Assembly: GCA_003345545.1 (NCBI GenBank)
Contig: PRDH01000026.1
Location: 62,001 to 126,000 of the forward strand
DNA from: Candidatus Thorarchaeota archaeon
GTDB lineage: Archaea > Asgardarchaeota > Thorarchaeia > Thorarchaeales > Thorarchaeaceae
Direction of reading: 5' to 3'
Length of the DNA: 64,000 nucleotides
Made by a program: the position numbers and the translations under genes. The notes under the pieces are model-generated. The model was not told where the DNA came from. It was given only the letters and a program-made list of their open reading frames with translations, and ran no database searches. Within the stretch, counting starts at the first letter, position 1; each line of letters begins with the position of its first letter. Of this stretch, positions 36,576 to 44,394 are shown piece by piece.

Positions 36576-37469
36576 ATGATGAACAATACAGCATACATTC
36601 AGACCGATGACTTGGTGAAGGTGTTTCGCCTCGGAAATGTTGAGGTGCAGGCCTTGCGAGGCTTGTCGATGCAGGTCAATAAGGGGGAGATGGTGGCCAT
36701 TGTTGGAGCATCGGGCTCTGGAAAGACCACGCTGCTCAATATCCTGGGTGGCATTACGAGAGCTACTGCTGGAAGGACCGTGGTAGCGGGATATGATGTC
36801 ACAAACGCCAATCCTACCCAGCTAGTTGCCCTTCGCCGGGAAATCGTCGGCCATATCTTCCAAGAACTGAACCTTCTTAGTACCCTCACCGCGTACGAGA
36901 ATGTCGAGCTTCCGATGCTTGCCGCTAAGAAGGATGGAAGTACCAGAAAGAGGCGAGTTGAGGAACTCCTCTCAGTAGTTAGCCTCGAGGATAGAAAAGA
37001 CCACAAGCCCGATGAGCTCTCTGGGGGCGAGCGTCAACGAGTGGCCATCGCCGCTGCAATTGCAAATGACCCAATGGTATTACTCTGTGACGAACCCACC
37101 GGGGACCTCGACACGGAAACTGGTGGCGTCATTGTCCAGTACTTGCACAAAGTGAACAAGGAATATGGTAAGACAATCATCATGGTGACACACGATCCCT
37201 CTATTGCTAGGCAGTGCGATAGAATCTACAGGATTCGTGATGGCCAGATAATCTCAGTCCAGTCTCCTACTGCAGACCAGGAAATGGGTGCAGCATCCAG
37301 AGTCGACGTCGTTAGAGAACGCCTAAAGGAGATCAAAGATGAGATTACTAGACTTGACGAAGCCGCAAGAAAAGGTACTCTCGACCTTGGCGTGTTCGCA
37401 GGGCAAAGGACGAGACTAGTCGACAGGCAGAAGATATTCGAAGAGGAACTCCACCGACTAGGTCTATAG
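36576..37469 (+). CDS. ABC transporter ATPase, MacB/LolD type, with C-terminal coiled coil
   Basis: All ABC motifs are present: Walker A GASGSGKTT, Q-loop FQELNLL, signature LSGGERQRVA, Walker B VLLCDEPTGDLD and the switch His in VTHD. LLSTLTAYENVELPML is typical of the MacB/LolD group. After residue 230 comes a charged extension of about 55 residues predicted to be a coiled coil (RVDVVRERLKEIKDEITRL), not usual for this family. ATG 36576 is chosen since AGGTG lies six bases upstream; GTG 36567 directly after the permease stop is the longer alternative. The protein powers the preceding permease. Confidence 0.92.
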   Translation: MMNNTAYIQTDDLVKVFRLGNVEVQALRGLSMQVNKGEMVAIVGASGSGKTTLLNILGGITRATAGRTVVAGYDVTNANPTQLVALRREIVGHIFQELNLLSTLTAYENVELPMLAAKKDGSTRKRRVEELLSVVSLEDRKDHKPDELSGGERQRVAIAAAIANDPMVLLCDEPTGDLDTETGGVIVQYLHKVNKEYGKTIIMVTHDPSIARQCDRIYRIRDGQIISVQSPTADQEMGAASRVDVVRERLKEIKDEITRLDEAARKGTLDLGVFAGQRTRLVDRQKIFEEELHRLGL

Positions 37470-37518
37470 TGCGATACGTTTTTGATGCACCTGCTCTCCC
37501 TAGTTTCAAGTGATCTTG

Positions 37519-38388
37519 ATGGCATTACCCATAATGATGGTGCATGGCGGTGCAACAAGATTCCAGACCAGATTCCATAAGGATATTCTGAACGCTGTTG
37601 AGAAAGCTGCTCGCACGGGGATGTGTGTTTTCACCAAAGGGGGTTCCTCACTGGACGCTGTAGAGGCCGCCGTATATGTTCTTGAAGAAACGAATCTATT
37701 CACTGCAGGTCGGGGCGCAAGCAAGAACCAAGACGGAGAGATCGAATTGGATGCTATGATCATGGACGGCAACCGTCTTGAGAGTGGCGCCGTAATGGCC
37801 GTTCAAGACATTATTCATCCCATCTCTCTTGCACGTTATGTGCTGGAGAGAACCTCGAACTATCAAATTGCAGGAAAGGGAGCAAATAGGCTCTACCAGA
37901 AGATGATAGCTGAAGGATATCGCGAGGAGGTGGATACCAAGAGAACATCCGTGCCCAGTATCGCAGCAGGATGTGACACAGTCGGAGCAGTTGCCGTCGA
38001 TGCAGACGGTCGAATGGCTGCTGCAGCTTCTACGAGTGGCTGGCCGGGCAAGCTCGTGGGAAGAGTCGGTGACTCCCCGATCATCGGAGCAGGAGTCTAT
38101 GCCAACGATGTGGCTGCAGCTTGCTGCACGGGAAAAGGCGAACAGATACTGAGGATTACGATGGCGAGAATGGCGGTTTATCACGTTGAGGATGGCTTGA
38201 CTGTCGAGGAAGCTGCCGAGAGGATAATGGGCGAATTGCGACAGAAGACAAGTGGAGAAGCAGGCATTATTCTGGCTGATTCCAGGGGGAATATGACTGT
38301 TCGATTCGACACTACCCATATGCCCACTGCAATACTGTGCTCCGATTCGAATGTCCCCTATGCATCAATGGTTCCCAAATGGCCTTGA
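37519..38388 (+). CDS. Isoaspartyl peptidase/L-asparaginase (plant-type Ntn hydrolase)
   Basis: The enzyme family hydrolyses beta-aspartyl dipeptides and asparagine after self-cleavage. The N-terminal VHGGA, the AGRGASKNQDGEIELDAMIMDG block and the autocleavage site GCDTVGAV with its catalytic threonine (residue 154 from this start), then STSGWPGKLVGRVGDSPIIGAG, are all family hallmarks. The length of about 289 residues is normal. ATG 37519 is used; GTG 37510 is also in frame. It follows the ABC ATPase by 49 bases. A second member of the family lies at 55817-56692 with the same motif spacing. Confidence 0.9.
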   Translation: MALPIMMVHGGATRFQTRFHKDILNAVEKAARTGMCVFTKGGSSLDAVEAAVYVLEETNLFTAGRGASKNQDGEIELDAMIMDGNRLESGAVMAVQDIIHPISLARYVLERTSNYQIAGKGANRLYQKMIAEGYREEVDTKRTSVPSIAAGCDTVGAVAVDADGRMAAAASTSGWPGKLVGRVGDSPIIGAGVYANDVAAACCTGKGEQILRITMARMAVYHVEDGLTVEEAAERIMGELRQKTSGEAGIILADSRGNMTVRFDTTHMPTAILCSDSNVPYASMVPKWP

Positions 38389-38621
38389 CTAGTAACGAAG
38401 GACTATCATCTATGGAGAACAGAAACAGTCACCGTCGGAGATCCAGCTATGCCCTCTGAATTTGTCGTAAAGTAATGCGCTAGTCACCAAGACTCATAAT
38501 CGTAGGCACTTCGACGAAGTCCAAAGACATATCGCCTGCGAGCAGAGTAGAGTATCCACGGTGGGAGATACTTCAGTCTAGAGACCGAGAGCCGCCGAGT
38601 CGTCGACAGATCGCTACTCGT
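38389..38621. other. Convergent intergenic region
   Basis: These 233 bases lie between the ends of the asparaginase gene and the thioredoxin-like gene. The only structure I see is ACTTCGACGAAGT (38508-38520), an inverted repeat with a one-base centre that could be a small hairpin. No gene or T-run terminator is evident. Confidence 0.35.
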
Positions 38622-39101
38622 TCACTTTCTCTTTTTGCTGTCATCTATAATCTTAACGATTTCCTCCTCAATCGTCGGCGTCATTCTTTGGCGTGTCCTA
38701 ATACGACCTATCTCTTCTCCTACCTTGTTGAAGATAAGAATCGTGGGACTGCTCGTGATTTTGAAAGTTTCCACTTCTGGCGGAGACGGAGGTACGGCCC
38801 ACAGACTCTTTGAACCGTACGGCGGTTTTGTCATTCCGCCTAACGCAGGAATCTTCTTTCCTGTCTCTTCCTCTATGAGTGCAAGTACTGGTAGTGCCTT
38901 TCTGGAATCTCCACACCAGTCAGCATAGAGGATGACACAGGTGTAATCTTCACATATTACTTTGAGCCGTTCCAAAGCCTTGGCGTTAAGTGAGTAATCC
39001 TCTTTCTGTCTGATGAAACCACCACGATACATTTGGGGAATCGTCTCAATGCATTCGGACGCGCCCTTGGTATCCTTCTGAATATCTTCTAGAGTTGGCA
39101 A
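38622..39101 (-). CDS. Thioredoxin-fold protein with WCGDS motif
   Basis: A cytosolic protein of 159 residues. ILYADWCGDSRKALPVL is a thioredoxin-like active-site segment in which the second cysteine is Ser (CGDS), and the cis-proline segment reads TSSPTILIFN. This arrangement matches the Thioredoxin_9 type of family better than classical thioredoxin; a single cysteine supports monothiol or sulfur-carrier chemistry instead of dithiol exchange. A 30-residue segment between the strand pairs (GGMTKPPYGSKSLWAVPPSP) is an insertion. It is the first of several thiol-redox genes in this region and is followed upstream by a ferritin-like gene on the same strand. Confidence 0.8.
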   Translation of the reverse strand: MPTLEDIQKDTKGASECIETIPQMYRGGFIRQKEDYSLNAKALERLKVICEDYTCVILYADWCGDSRKALPVLALIEEETGKKIPALGGMTKPPYGSKSLWAVPPSPPEVETFKITSSPTILIFNKVGEEIGRIRTRQRMTPTIEEEIVKIIDDSKKRK

Positions 39102-39130
39102 AATTCGCGACCTCAGTAGAAATCGATAAC

Positions 39131-39607
39131 CTATTCGGGGTCACAGACAATGTCAGTGCCCTTTATTCCTTTCTTTGATTGTAGAGGGGATTGCTTGATC
39201 AGACGGATGAGTTTCGTGAGACCTACATGGTGGGATTTTTCTTCATCCTGCATGTGCTCGACTAGGAGCTGTGCAATTGGGTCGTTGATTTCCCCGAGAG
39301 CCTTACCAAGGAGCAAAACCATTTGGTTCTCGTCGTCCGCGAGTGACCTAAGCTCTCTGTCAAGCTTCACTCTGCCTGCATAACGTCCCACTTTGGCAGA
39401 CCACTCATCACACGGAGTTGTGGTTAACACTTCTATCATTCCTTCTAGGAACTTGATGTGTTTCCACGTGTCTAGTCGAAGGTCCATGAATGCTAGTCTT
39501 ACTGTTGTTTCATTCGCTGCTTCCTCAAGCTTGACAAGTTTCTCAAGTGTCTTCTTTTCGATGTCAATCTGCTCTCTGAATACATTGATTACTTCGGTAC
39601 TGCTCAC
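39131..39607 (-). CDS. Ferritin-like/rubrerythrin-type helical protein
   Basis: About 158 residues, almost entirely helical, with E..K.LEKL..LEE near the N-terminus, DTWKHIKFLEGM in the second helix and EHMQDEEKSHHVGL in the last; these Glu/His pairs resemble the di-iron ligands of ferritin-like four-helix bundles. The start is decided by the promoter: a TATA box at 39661-39668 puts transcription start near 39638, downstream of the longest start (GTG 39649), while GTG 39607 has GGGG eight bases upstream. It probably protects against oxidants or handles iron. A second, better-conserved member lies at 43508. Confidence 0.7.
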   Translation of the reverse strand: MSSTEVINVFREQIDIEKKTLEKLVKLEEAANETTVRLAFMDLRLDTWKHIKFLEGMIEVLTTTPCDEWSAKVGRYAGRVKLDRELRSLADDENQMVLLLGKALGEINDPIAQLLVEHMQDEEKSHHVGLTKLIRLIKQSPLQSKKGIKGTDIVCDPE

Positions 39608-39660
39608 TTGTCTGTCCCCTTGGATATTAACTATTGTTATTATTTGCACCGGTTTTCTGT

Positions 39661-39668
39661 ATTTAAAA
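39661..39668 (-). promoter_or_regulatory. TATA box for the ferritin-like/thioredoxin-like operon
   Basis: On the minus strand the sequence reads AGTTTTAAATAC across these bases, a good archaeal TATA element. It lies about 25 bases upstream of the expected transcript start near 39638 and so selects GTG 39607 as the start codon of the ferritin-like gene. Confidence 0.5.
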
Positions 39669-39716
39669 CTATCTTTACCTGTTTATTCAATATTCCGGTT
39701 TGAGACATTCCTCTCA

Positions 39717-40721
39717 CTACCCCATATGTAATGCTCTGCGGTGATCAGGATGATCAAACTGCTGTTCCTGCTCATGCTTGTTGCCTAGAAACTGATTCAT
39801 CATTAATGCTGCATAATTCCCTGTTCCTACTGCCATAGCTATCTGCTGCGTTATGGGTCTCACATCGCCTGCCGACCAAATGCCTTCAACGTTTGTTTTC
39901 CCGCGATGGTCAGTGACTATGTTCCCTTTTTCATCTACTTCTATCCCTATTTGTCGCGCGAGTTCTGATCTCGCGACACCGACATGGGCGACAAAGAACA
40001 CGTTGGCTTTCAGTACTCGGCCGTCTGCGAGGCTCACTGACTGGACTATTCCGGGCCTCAGAAAGCTAATCGACTTGATAATACCTCTGGTCCAAGGAAA
40101 GGGTGAACTATCCAGCTTGGAGAGATCCTGGCTTTCAATTGGAACATACGCATCTTCAGTCATTAGAATCTGAATCTTATCGGTAAAGCGCGTGAGCGAG
40201 TTACCTACATGGAGAGCGCTTCCTACTGTGCCTACATTTACGATCAGAACCTCTTTTCCTTTGCACAATGGCGCCTCGCAGTCGGGACAATAGAATGCTC
40301 CGTTTCCGACATTTGCTGCTGGTAGCCATCCTCTCCACTGCCCATTTACCTTTGGGTGCTTTCTGGCTGTTCCAGTAGCTATGAGAAGCAACTTCGCATG
40401 ATACTCATTCTCATCCTTGGTCCGGTAGCTTGGAGATGTTCTGATCTTGAAATTGGGGTATCGACCTGATATCTCCACGACATCTGCGGCGACAAATTCA
40501 GCTCCAGCAGCTCGGGCTTCTCCTTGCATGCTGCGCAGGAGACTACGACCTTCGTGGTAGACCGAGCCCGTGAAGTTCAGGATGGAGTTCGTATGAAATG
40601 CCATTGGGCTGGTTCCTCGATCCAAAACCAGCACAGAACGTTCATGGAAAGCAAGATGAAGTGCCGCTGAGCATCCGGCAGGGCCGCCACCAATGATGAT
40701 TGCATCATAAATCTTAACCAT
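39717..40721 (-). CDS. Thioredoxin reductase-like flavoprotein
   Basis: A two-nucleotide-binding flavoprotein of about 334 residues. It has the FAD GxGxxG motif (AIIIGGGPAGCSAAL), a CxxC pair in AFYCPDCEAPLC placed where TrxB keeps its redox cysteines, a second dinucleotide motif (IVNVGTVGSA) and the terminal FAD motif (EGIWSAGDVRPITQQIAMAVG). NADPH or NADH use is not decidable: the second motif lacks the usual GGGxxA. ATG 40721 is taken; GTG 40733 is also in frame. It belongs to a region with several thioredoxin/glutaredoxin partners, and a second flavoprotein of the family is at 44395. Confidence 0.85.
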   Translation of the reverse strand: MVKIYDAIIIGGGPAGCSAALHLAFHERSVLVLDRGTSPMAFHTNSILNFTGSVYHEGRSLLRSMQGEARAAGAEFVAADVVEISGRYPNFKIRTSPSYRTKDENEYHAKLLLIATGTARKHPKVNGQWRGWLPAANVGNGAFYCPDCEAPLCKGKEVLIVNVGTVGSALHVGNSLTRFTDKIQILMTEDAYVPIESQDLSKLDSSPFPWTRGIIKSISFLRPGIVQSVSLADGRVLKANVFFVAHVGVARSELARQIGIEVDEKGNIVTDHRGKTNVEGIWSAGDVRPITQQIAMAVGTGNYAALMMNQFLGNKHEQEQQFDHPDHRRALHMG

Positions 40722-40793
40722 AGTGCATTTCACTCATCCTAGAAGTTTTGATTATGGCGTTATAAGCATGTGGTGTGAGGCAATTTGCCACTA

Positions 40794-41426
40794 TCACCCA
40801 CCGAGACAATCCGCGCAGATACTACAGCCGAGGTCAAAAGCTCTTGAGTTGGCTTCGATGGTTTTAGGAGGGACAAGAGCAAGAACTGCCTTTTTTACTA
40901 CCTCCTTAGGAATTGGAAAATCCGCGCATGCAACTGTAGCGCCGACCAGAACTGAGTTCTCAGTTCTTGGATTTCCTGCCTGCAATGCCAGATTGAGAGA
41001 ATCGAGTACGACAACCTTACTTGTGACTTGCTTCAGCCGCTCTGTGATCTGTTCAACTGTCAGATACTTGGTCTTCTTTTCCTTATCCGATGCAAGCTTC
41101 TTGGTTTCGATGACGGTTGGCATTATCCGGTTGCTTGTAATGATGATCCCATCCTTCTTCAGGTACTCGATGTACCGAAGTGTTTCGGTTGCTTCCATTG
41201 ATAACATCATGTCTGCCTTCCCATATGGAATAAGCGGCGAGAGCGGGGCTCCAATTCGAAAGTGAACGTAGATTGAACCGTGTCTCTGCGAGAGTCCGTG
41301 TTGCTCACCAGTCATGATGTTGAAGCCGGAGTCAAGTCCAGCCTTACCAAGAATAGCTGATAAGAGCATCAGACCTTGCCCTCCTACTCCACAGAATAGG
41401 ATGTTGTAGGTCTCTCCCTTCTTCAT
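40794..41426 (-). CDS. iorB: Indolepyruvate:ferredoxin oxidoreductase beta subunit
   Basis: This is the gamma-type 2-oxoacid oxidoreductase domain on its own, beginning FCGVGGQGLMLLSAILGKAG and followed by GEQHGLSQRHGSIYVHFRIG, both highly typical of IorB. With IorA it oxidatively decarboxylates aryl pyruvates from aromatic amino acids to aryl acetyl-CoA, reducing ferredoxin. It contains about 210 residues, the normal size. Its ATG overlaps the iorA stop by four bases (ATGA), so translation is coupled and the subunits should form 1:1. Confidence 0.93.
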   Translation of the reverse strand: MKKGETYNILFCGVGGQGLMLLSAILGKAGLDSGFNIMTGEQHGLSQRHGSIYVHFRIGAPLSPLIPYGKADMMLSMEATETLRYIEYLKKDGIIITSNRIMPTVIETKKLASDKEKKTKYLTVEQITERLKQVTSKVVVLDSLNLALQAGNPRTENSVLVGATVACADFPIPKEVVKKAVLALVPPKTIEANSRAFDLGCSICADCLGG

Positions 41427-43327
41427 CGGCCTTTCACCTCCACATGCTTAGGCGCATTCACGGGACATGCTTGTCTACATTCAAGACATCCATCGCACAA
41501 TTCCTGCTGAATTATCATCTTGTGGTCTTTCTCATCAATGGCAATGGCCGGGCAATAGAAATCCCTTATGCAAGCGTAGATACTACGACAGATGTCTTTC
41601 ATATTTTCACTAGGAACAATTATCTCGCCGGCCTCCCTTTTGAGGCGATCTCCGTAGAGTGCACAATCACGTCGGGAGATTATGACATTGAATCCATCGG
41701 CCTCCATTGCCTTCTTGATGGGGGCAATGCAATCACGCGTCTCGTATGGATCGATTATGGTGACAGAGTCTGCGCCAAGCGCATCGAACATCTTTTCCAT
41801 GTTGATTTTACGAGCTTCATGTCCGCCTGCGTTATACGGCGAGTTTGGATTGTATTGCTGTCCTGTCATTGCAGTGACTGCGTTATCAAGAACAAAGAGT
41901 GTCACGTTCGCATTGTGATGGATGAGATTGACGACGCCAGGCAGAGCAGCATGGTATAGAGTGCTGTCTCCCACCATGGCAATCACTTTGTCTTCGAGCG
42001 CCATCTCCATACCCGCAGAAATCCCAAGAGAAGACCCCATCGCCAGCATTGAATCACTGAACTCATTCGGCGGAAGGAAGGCCATTGAATAGCAGCCGAT
42101 ATCGTTGTTAAACACAATCTTGTTTTGGATTCGTAATTGCTGCAGGGCTTGTCGGAAAGCCCATAGCGTGCCCCTATGCGGACAGCCGGGACAGAAGATT
42201 GGAGGTCTCTCTGGAAGCATGTCCTTGAGTTCTTCCGCTTTCTTCAGGATTGCATCATAATCCATACTAGGCTTCTTTCCGAGGACTTGAGCCAAGGCAG
42301 TTTCAACAATTGGCACATTGTATTCAAGCATCTCACTGAAGTGCCCACTCTTCTTGCCCAGAATCTTGAGGCTCGGATTATACGTGTGTGCTAGTGCCGC
42401 TATTCGTGTTTCAAGATAGGGCGCCAGCTCCTCCACGACTATGAGAGTCGATATAGTCTTCAGGAATTCTCCAAGTTTTTTCTCAGGAAACGGGAAGACA
42501 GTGCCAAGCTTGAACATCGGCAGCTTCACTCTAAGGTTTCGCATTGCTTCTCTCGTGTGATCATAGGAAACACCTGCGGTGAGTATCCCCACGGTACCGC
42601 TACCCGGTACAACGAAGTTGAAATCGGACTCCTCGAAATCCGCCCTAATCGCATCGATCTTTTGCAGAAGCTTCGCTTTTAGGGCTCTGGCAACTTCTCC
42701 GACAGTGTAGTAGGGCCCTTTGATGTCTTGCCATCTGTTCTTCTTGAAGGGAGTTCTATCGAGCCTGCCGAGCTTCACCACCCCACGTTGATGATTGACA
42801 CGCGTCGTAGTTCTGAGAATGACTAGCGTCTTGTGCTTCTCCGAGACCTCGAAAGCCCATTTCGTCATATCGAGCGCCTCTTGAGCTGTTGACGGTTCAA
42901 GCATAGGTACGTATGCAGCCTCTCCAAAGTACCGCCCATCCTGCTCAGATTGAGAGGAATGCGCGTGTGGGTCGTCCGCAATTAGACACACGCAGCCGGC
43001 ATTGAGTCCGGTGTACCCGATACTGAACATCGAATCGCTCGCGACATTCATTCCCACGCTCTTCATAGATGTGAATGACCTCAGTCCAGCCATCGAGGCT
43101 CCGGCGACGGTTTCAAGTGCAACTTTCTCGTTTGATGAGATATGCATCTTATAATCGCCAAAGTGATCAATGACCTCACTAAATGTATCCAGAATCTCTG
43201 AAGTGGGTGAACCAGGGTAGAAAGCCACTACCTTCACATTGGCCTCTAAAGCTCCGCGTACGACGGCCTCGTTAGCAAGCAGAAGAGCATTTCCTGTGTC
43301 TGTGCGCTTAACGTCTTCAACTGTCAT
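41423..43327 (-). CDS. iorA: Indolepyruvate:ferredoxin oxidoreductase alpha subunit
   Basis: The 634-residue catalytic subunit contains the pyrimidine-binding domain (GNxALxxGAxEA-like GNALLLANEAVVRG and AFYPGSPTSEI), the CPGCPHRG motif and the thiamine-diphosphate motif MVGDSTLYHAALPG. The C-terminal ferredoxin-like part has one full 4Fe-4S motif (CDGCLECRQACP). The other cluster motif, CxxCxxCxxxxxCP in typical IorA, reads CRSIYACIRDFYCP here, so the second cysteine is replaced by isoleucine. The ATG has GAGGT six bases upstream. Role: fermentation of aromatic amino acids or, in reverse, their synthesis. Confidence 0.94.
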   Translation of the reverse strand: MTVEDVKRTDTGNALLLANEAVVRGALEANVKVVAFYPGSPTSEILDTFSEVIDHFGDYKMHISSNEKVALETVAGASMAGLRSFTSMKSVGMNVASDSMFSIGYTGLNAGCVCLIADDPHAHSSQSEQDGRYFGEAAYVPMLEPSTAQEALDMTKWAFEVSEKHKTLVILRTTTRVNHQRGVVKLGRLDRTPFKKNRWQDIKGPYYTVGEVARALKAKLLQKIDAIRADFEESDFNFVVPGSGTVGILTAGVSYDHTREAMRNLRVKLPMFKLGTVFPFPEKKLGEFLKTISTLIVVEELAPYLETRIAALAHTYNPSLKILGKKSGHFSEMLEYNVPIVETALAQVLGKKPSMDYDAILKKAEELKDMLPERPPIFCPGCPHRGTLWAFRQALQQLRIQNKIVFNNDIGCYSMAFLPPNEFSDSMLAMGSSLGISAGMEMALEDKVIAMVGDSTLYHAALPGVVNLIHHNANVTLFVLDNAVTAMTGQQYNPNSPYNAGGHEARKINMEKMFDALGADSVTIIDPYETRDCIAPIKKAMEADGFNVIISRRDCALYGDRLKREAGEIIVPSENMKDICRSIYACIRDFYCPAIAIDEKDHKMIIQQELCDGCLECRQACPVNAPKHVEVKGR

Positions 43328-43507
43328 CTCTAGACCTCAGTATCTATTAACTCAAACCGCTCTATTGGAGTGCAAGCGCGAACATAAGCATTAGCAAATG
43401 GCTCTTCTGCGAGAGTAGTGATTCCATGAACAAGTGATCGACGCATCATGGAGGTGATGTGTGCGTTCTCAAGCCGCCCTCAGTAGGCGCGGCTAATCCG
43501 CGTGGTG
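43328..43507. other. Intergenic region upstream of iorAB
   Basis: This stretch of 180 bases contains a GC-rich hairpin just after the ferritin-like gene's stop (GCCGC near 43472 pairing with GCGGC near 43487) without a following T-run. AT-rich elements near 43342-43353 and 43385 could be iorAB promoter sites, but neither spacing is decisive. Confidence 0.3.
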
Positions 43508-43990
43508 CTATCCGCCCGGACTACCATGCCATGGATTGTCTTTCCAAATAGTATCCCAGATCATATCTTCGGTGAGCGTCTCTGGTTCTATGACTACTTT
43601 GTGAAGCTCCTTCAACAAAGCATGATGCCGTATCTCATCTTCTCGGATCATGCTAGCAATGGTCTTCACCTTCTCGTCTTTGCTTCTCTCAGTCAGCTCA
43701 GCATATGTTTCTACGGCCTGCTCCTCCATCTTGATGTGAGCCTCTATGCCCTTAGCAATCTTATTGCGTTCCCTCTCGCTGATGAAGGGCGCTGGACCCT
43801 CTACTGCCTTTCTCAGAGATTTCAAGAGGGCTGCATGCTTCTGCGAGTCTGTTGAAACGGCAAGCAGCAAATCCTTGACAAAGACGTTGCCAAGTTTCTC
43901 AACATTCTCTCTCACAATCTCTATTATCTTGTGTTCAAGGGCAATCTGTCTATCAATGAACTTCAGAGTTTCTTCTTTGTCCAATATCAT
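43508..43990 (-). CDS. Ferritin-like di-iron protein, rubrerythrin-type
   Basis: About 160 residues forming four helices with the ligand pattern of the ferritin-like superfamily: ALEHKIIE, DSQKHAALL, HIKMEEQAVETYAEL and REDEIRHHALL. The repeated E-x6-Y and E-x2-H motifs fit a di-iron site used for peroxide reduction or iron storage; there is no rubredoxin cysteine domain, so electrons must come from elsewhere. The start is uncertain: the frame opens at GTG 44020, but a TATA-like TTAAGTAA near 44030 suggests transcription from about 44004, leaving ATG 43990 or TTG 43984 (nine bases after GGGAG). It is divergently transcribed from the glutaredoxin/TrxR pair. Confidence 0.8.
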   Translation of the reverse strand: MILDKEETLKFIDRQIALEHKIIEIVRENVEKLGNVFVKDLLLAVSTDSQKHAALLKSLRKAVEGPAPFISERERNKIAKGIEAHIKMEEQAVETYAELTERSKDEKVKTIASMIREDEIRHHALLKELHKVVIEPETLTEDMIWDTIWKDNPWHGSPGG

Positions 43991-43992
43991 CC

Positions 43993-44013
43993 ACTCCCGA
44001 TATGATAGGGAGT
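43993..44013. promoter_or_regulatory. Inverted repeat at the start of the ferritin-like gene
   Basis: ACTCCC (43993-43998) and GGGAGT (44008-44013) are exact reverse complements around a nine-base spacer. In the transcript the GGGAG arm is the likely ribosome site, so the repeat could hide or expose it, or it could be an operator overlapping the transcript start. Confidence 0.35.
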
Positions 44014-44040
44014 AGACCACTCTGTTACTTAAGACTATTC

Positions 44041-44059
44041 ACTAATGGATTTCATTAGT
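44041..44059. promoter_or_regulatory. Inverted repeat in the divergent redox promoter
   Basis: ACTAATG and CATTAGT are perfect seven-base arms with a five-base spacer (GATTT), in the 127-base gap between the divergent ferritin-like and glutaredoxin genes. This has the size and symmetry of a dimeric transcription-factor site and lies just upstream of the leftward TATA element. Confidence 0.4.
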
Positions 44060-44147
44060 TACTTCTGAATTGTTTCTTCACAATGTATATCAATGGTAAT
44101 GGCAACTGGTTCTACACCTCATTTGGCATATTTAGGAGACATCACAT

Positions 44148-44390
44148 ATGCCCAAGGCAGTAGTCTACACAGCACCTGAATGTCCACATTCCCGAAGACT
44201 GGTGGCTTTCCTTAAGCAGAACAAGATTGATTTCGAGGAGAGATGCATTCTTGCGTCACCTGGAATCTTGGATGAGTTGAAGAGAGTCAGTGGTCAACTT
44301 GCCGTGCCCGTTACAGTAATCGGCGATGGTATCTTTCTTGGTTTTGACAGTCGTGTCGAAAGAAGAATTAAGCGACAAGTAGGAGTGTGA
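44148..44390 (+). CDS. Glutaredoxin-like protein with CPHS motif
   Basis: A small protein of 80 residues with glutaredoxin topology: VVYTAPECPHSRRLVAFL, then the cis-proline segment LAVPVTVIGDGIFLGFD. The active site is CPHS, with the second cysteine replaced by Ser, which supports monothiol chemistry. GGAG lies nine bases before the ATG, and CATATTTAGG upstream may be the TATA box. Its stop is four bases from the GTG of the thioredoxin-reductase-like gene, so the pair forms an operon and the flavoprotein may be its reductase. Confidence 0.85.
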   Translation: MPKAVVYTAPECPHSRRLVAFLKQNKIDFEERCILASPGILDELKRVSGQLAVPVTVIGDGIFLGFDSRVERRIKRQVGV

Positions 44391-44394
44391 TCCG

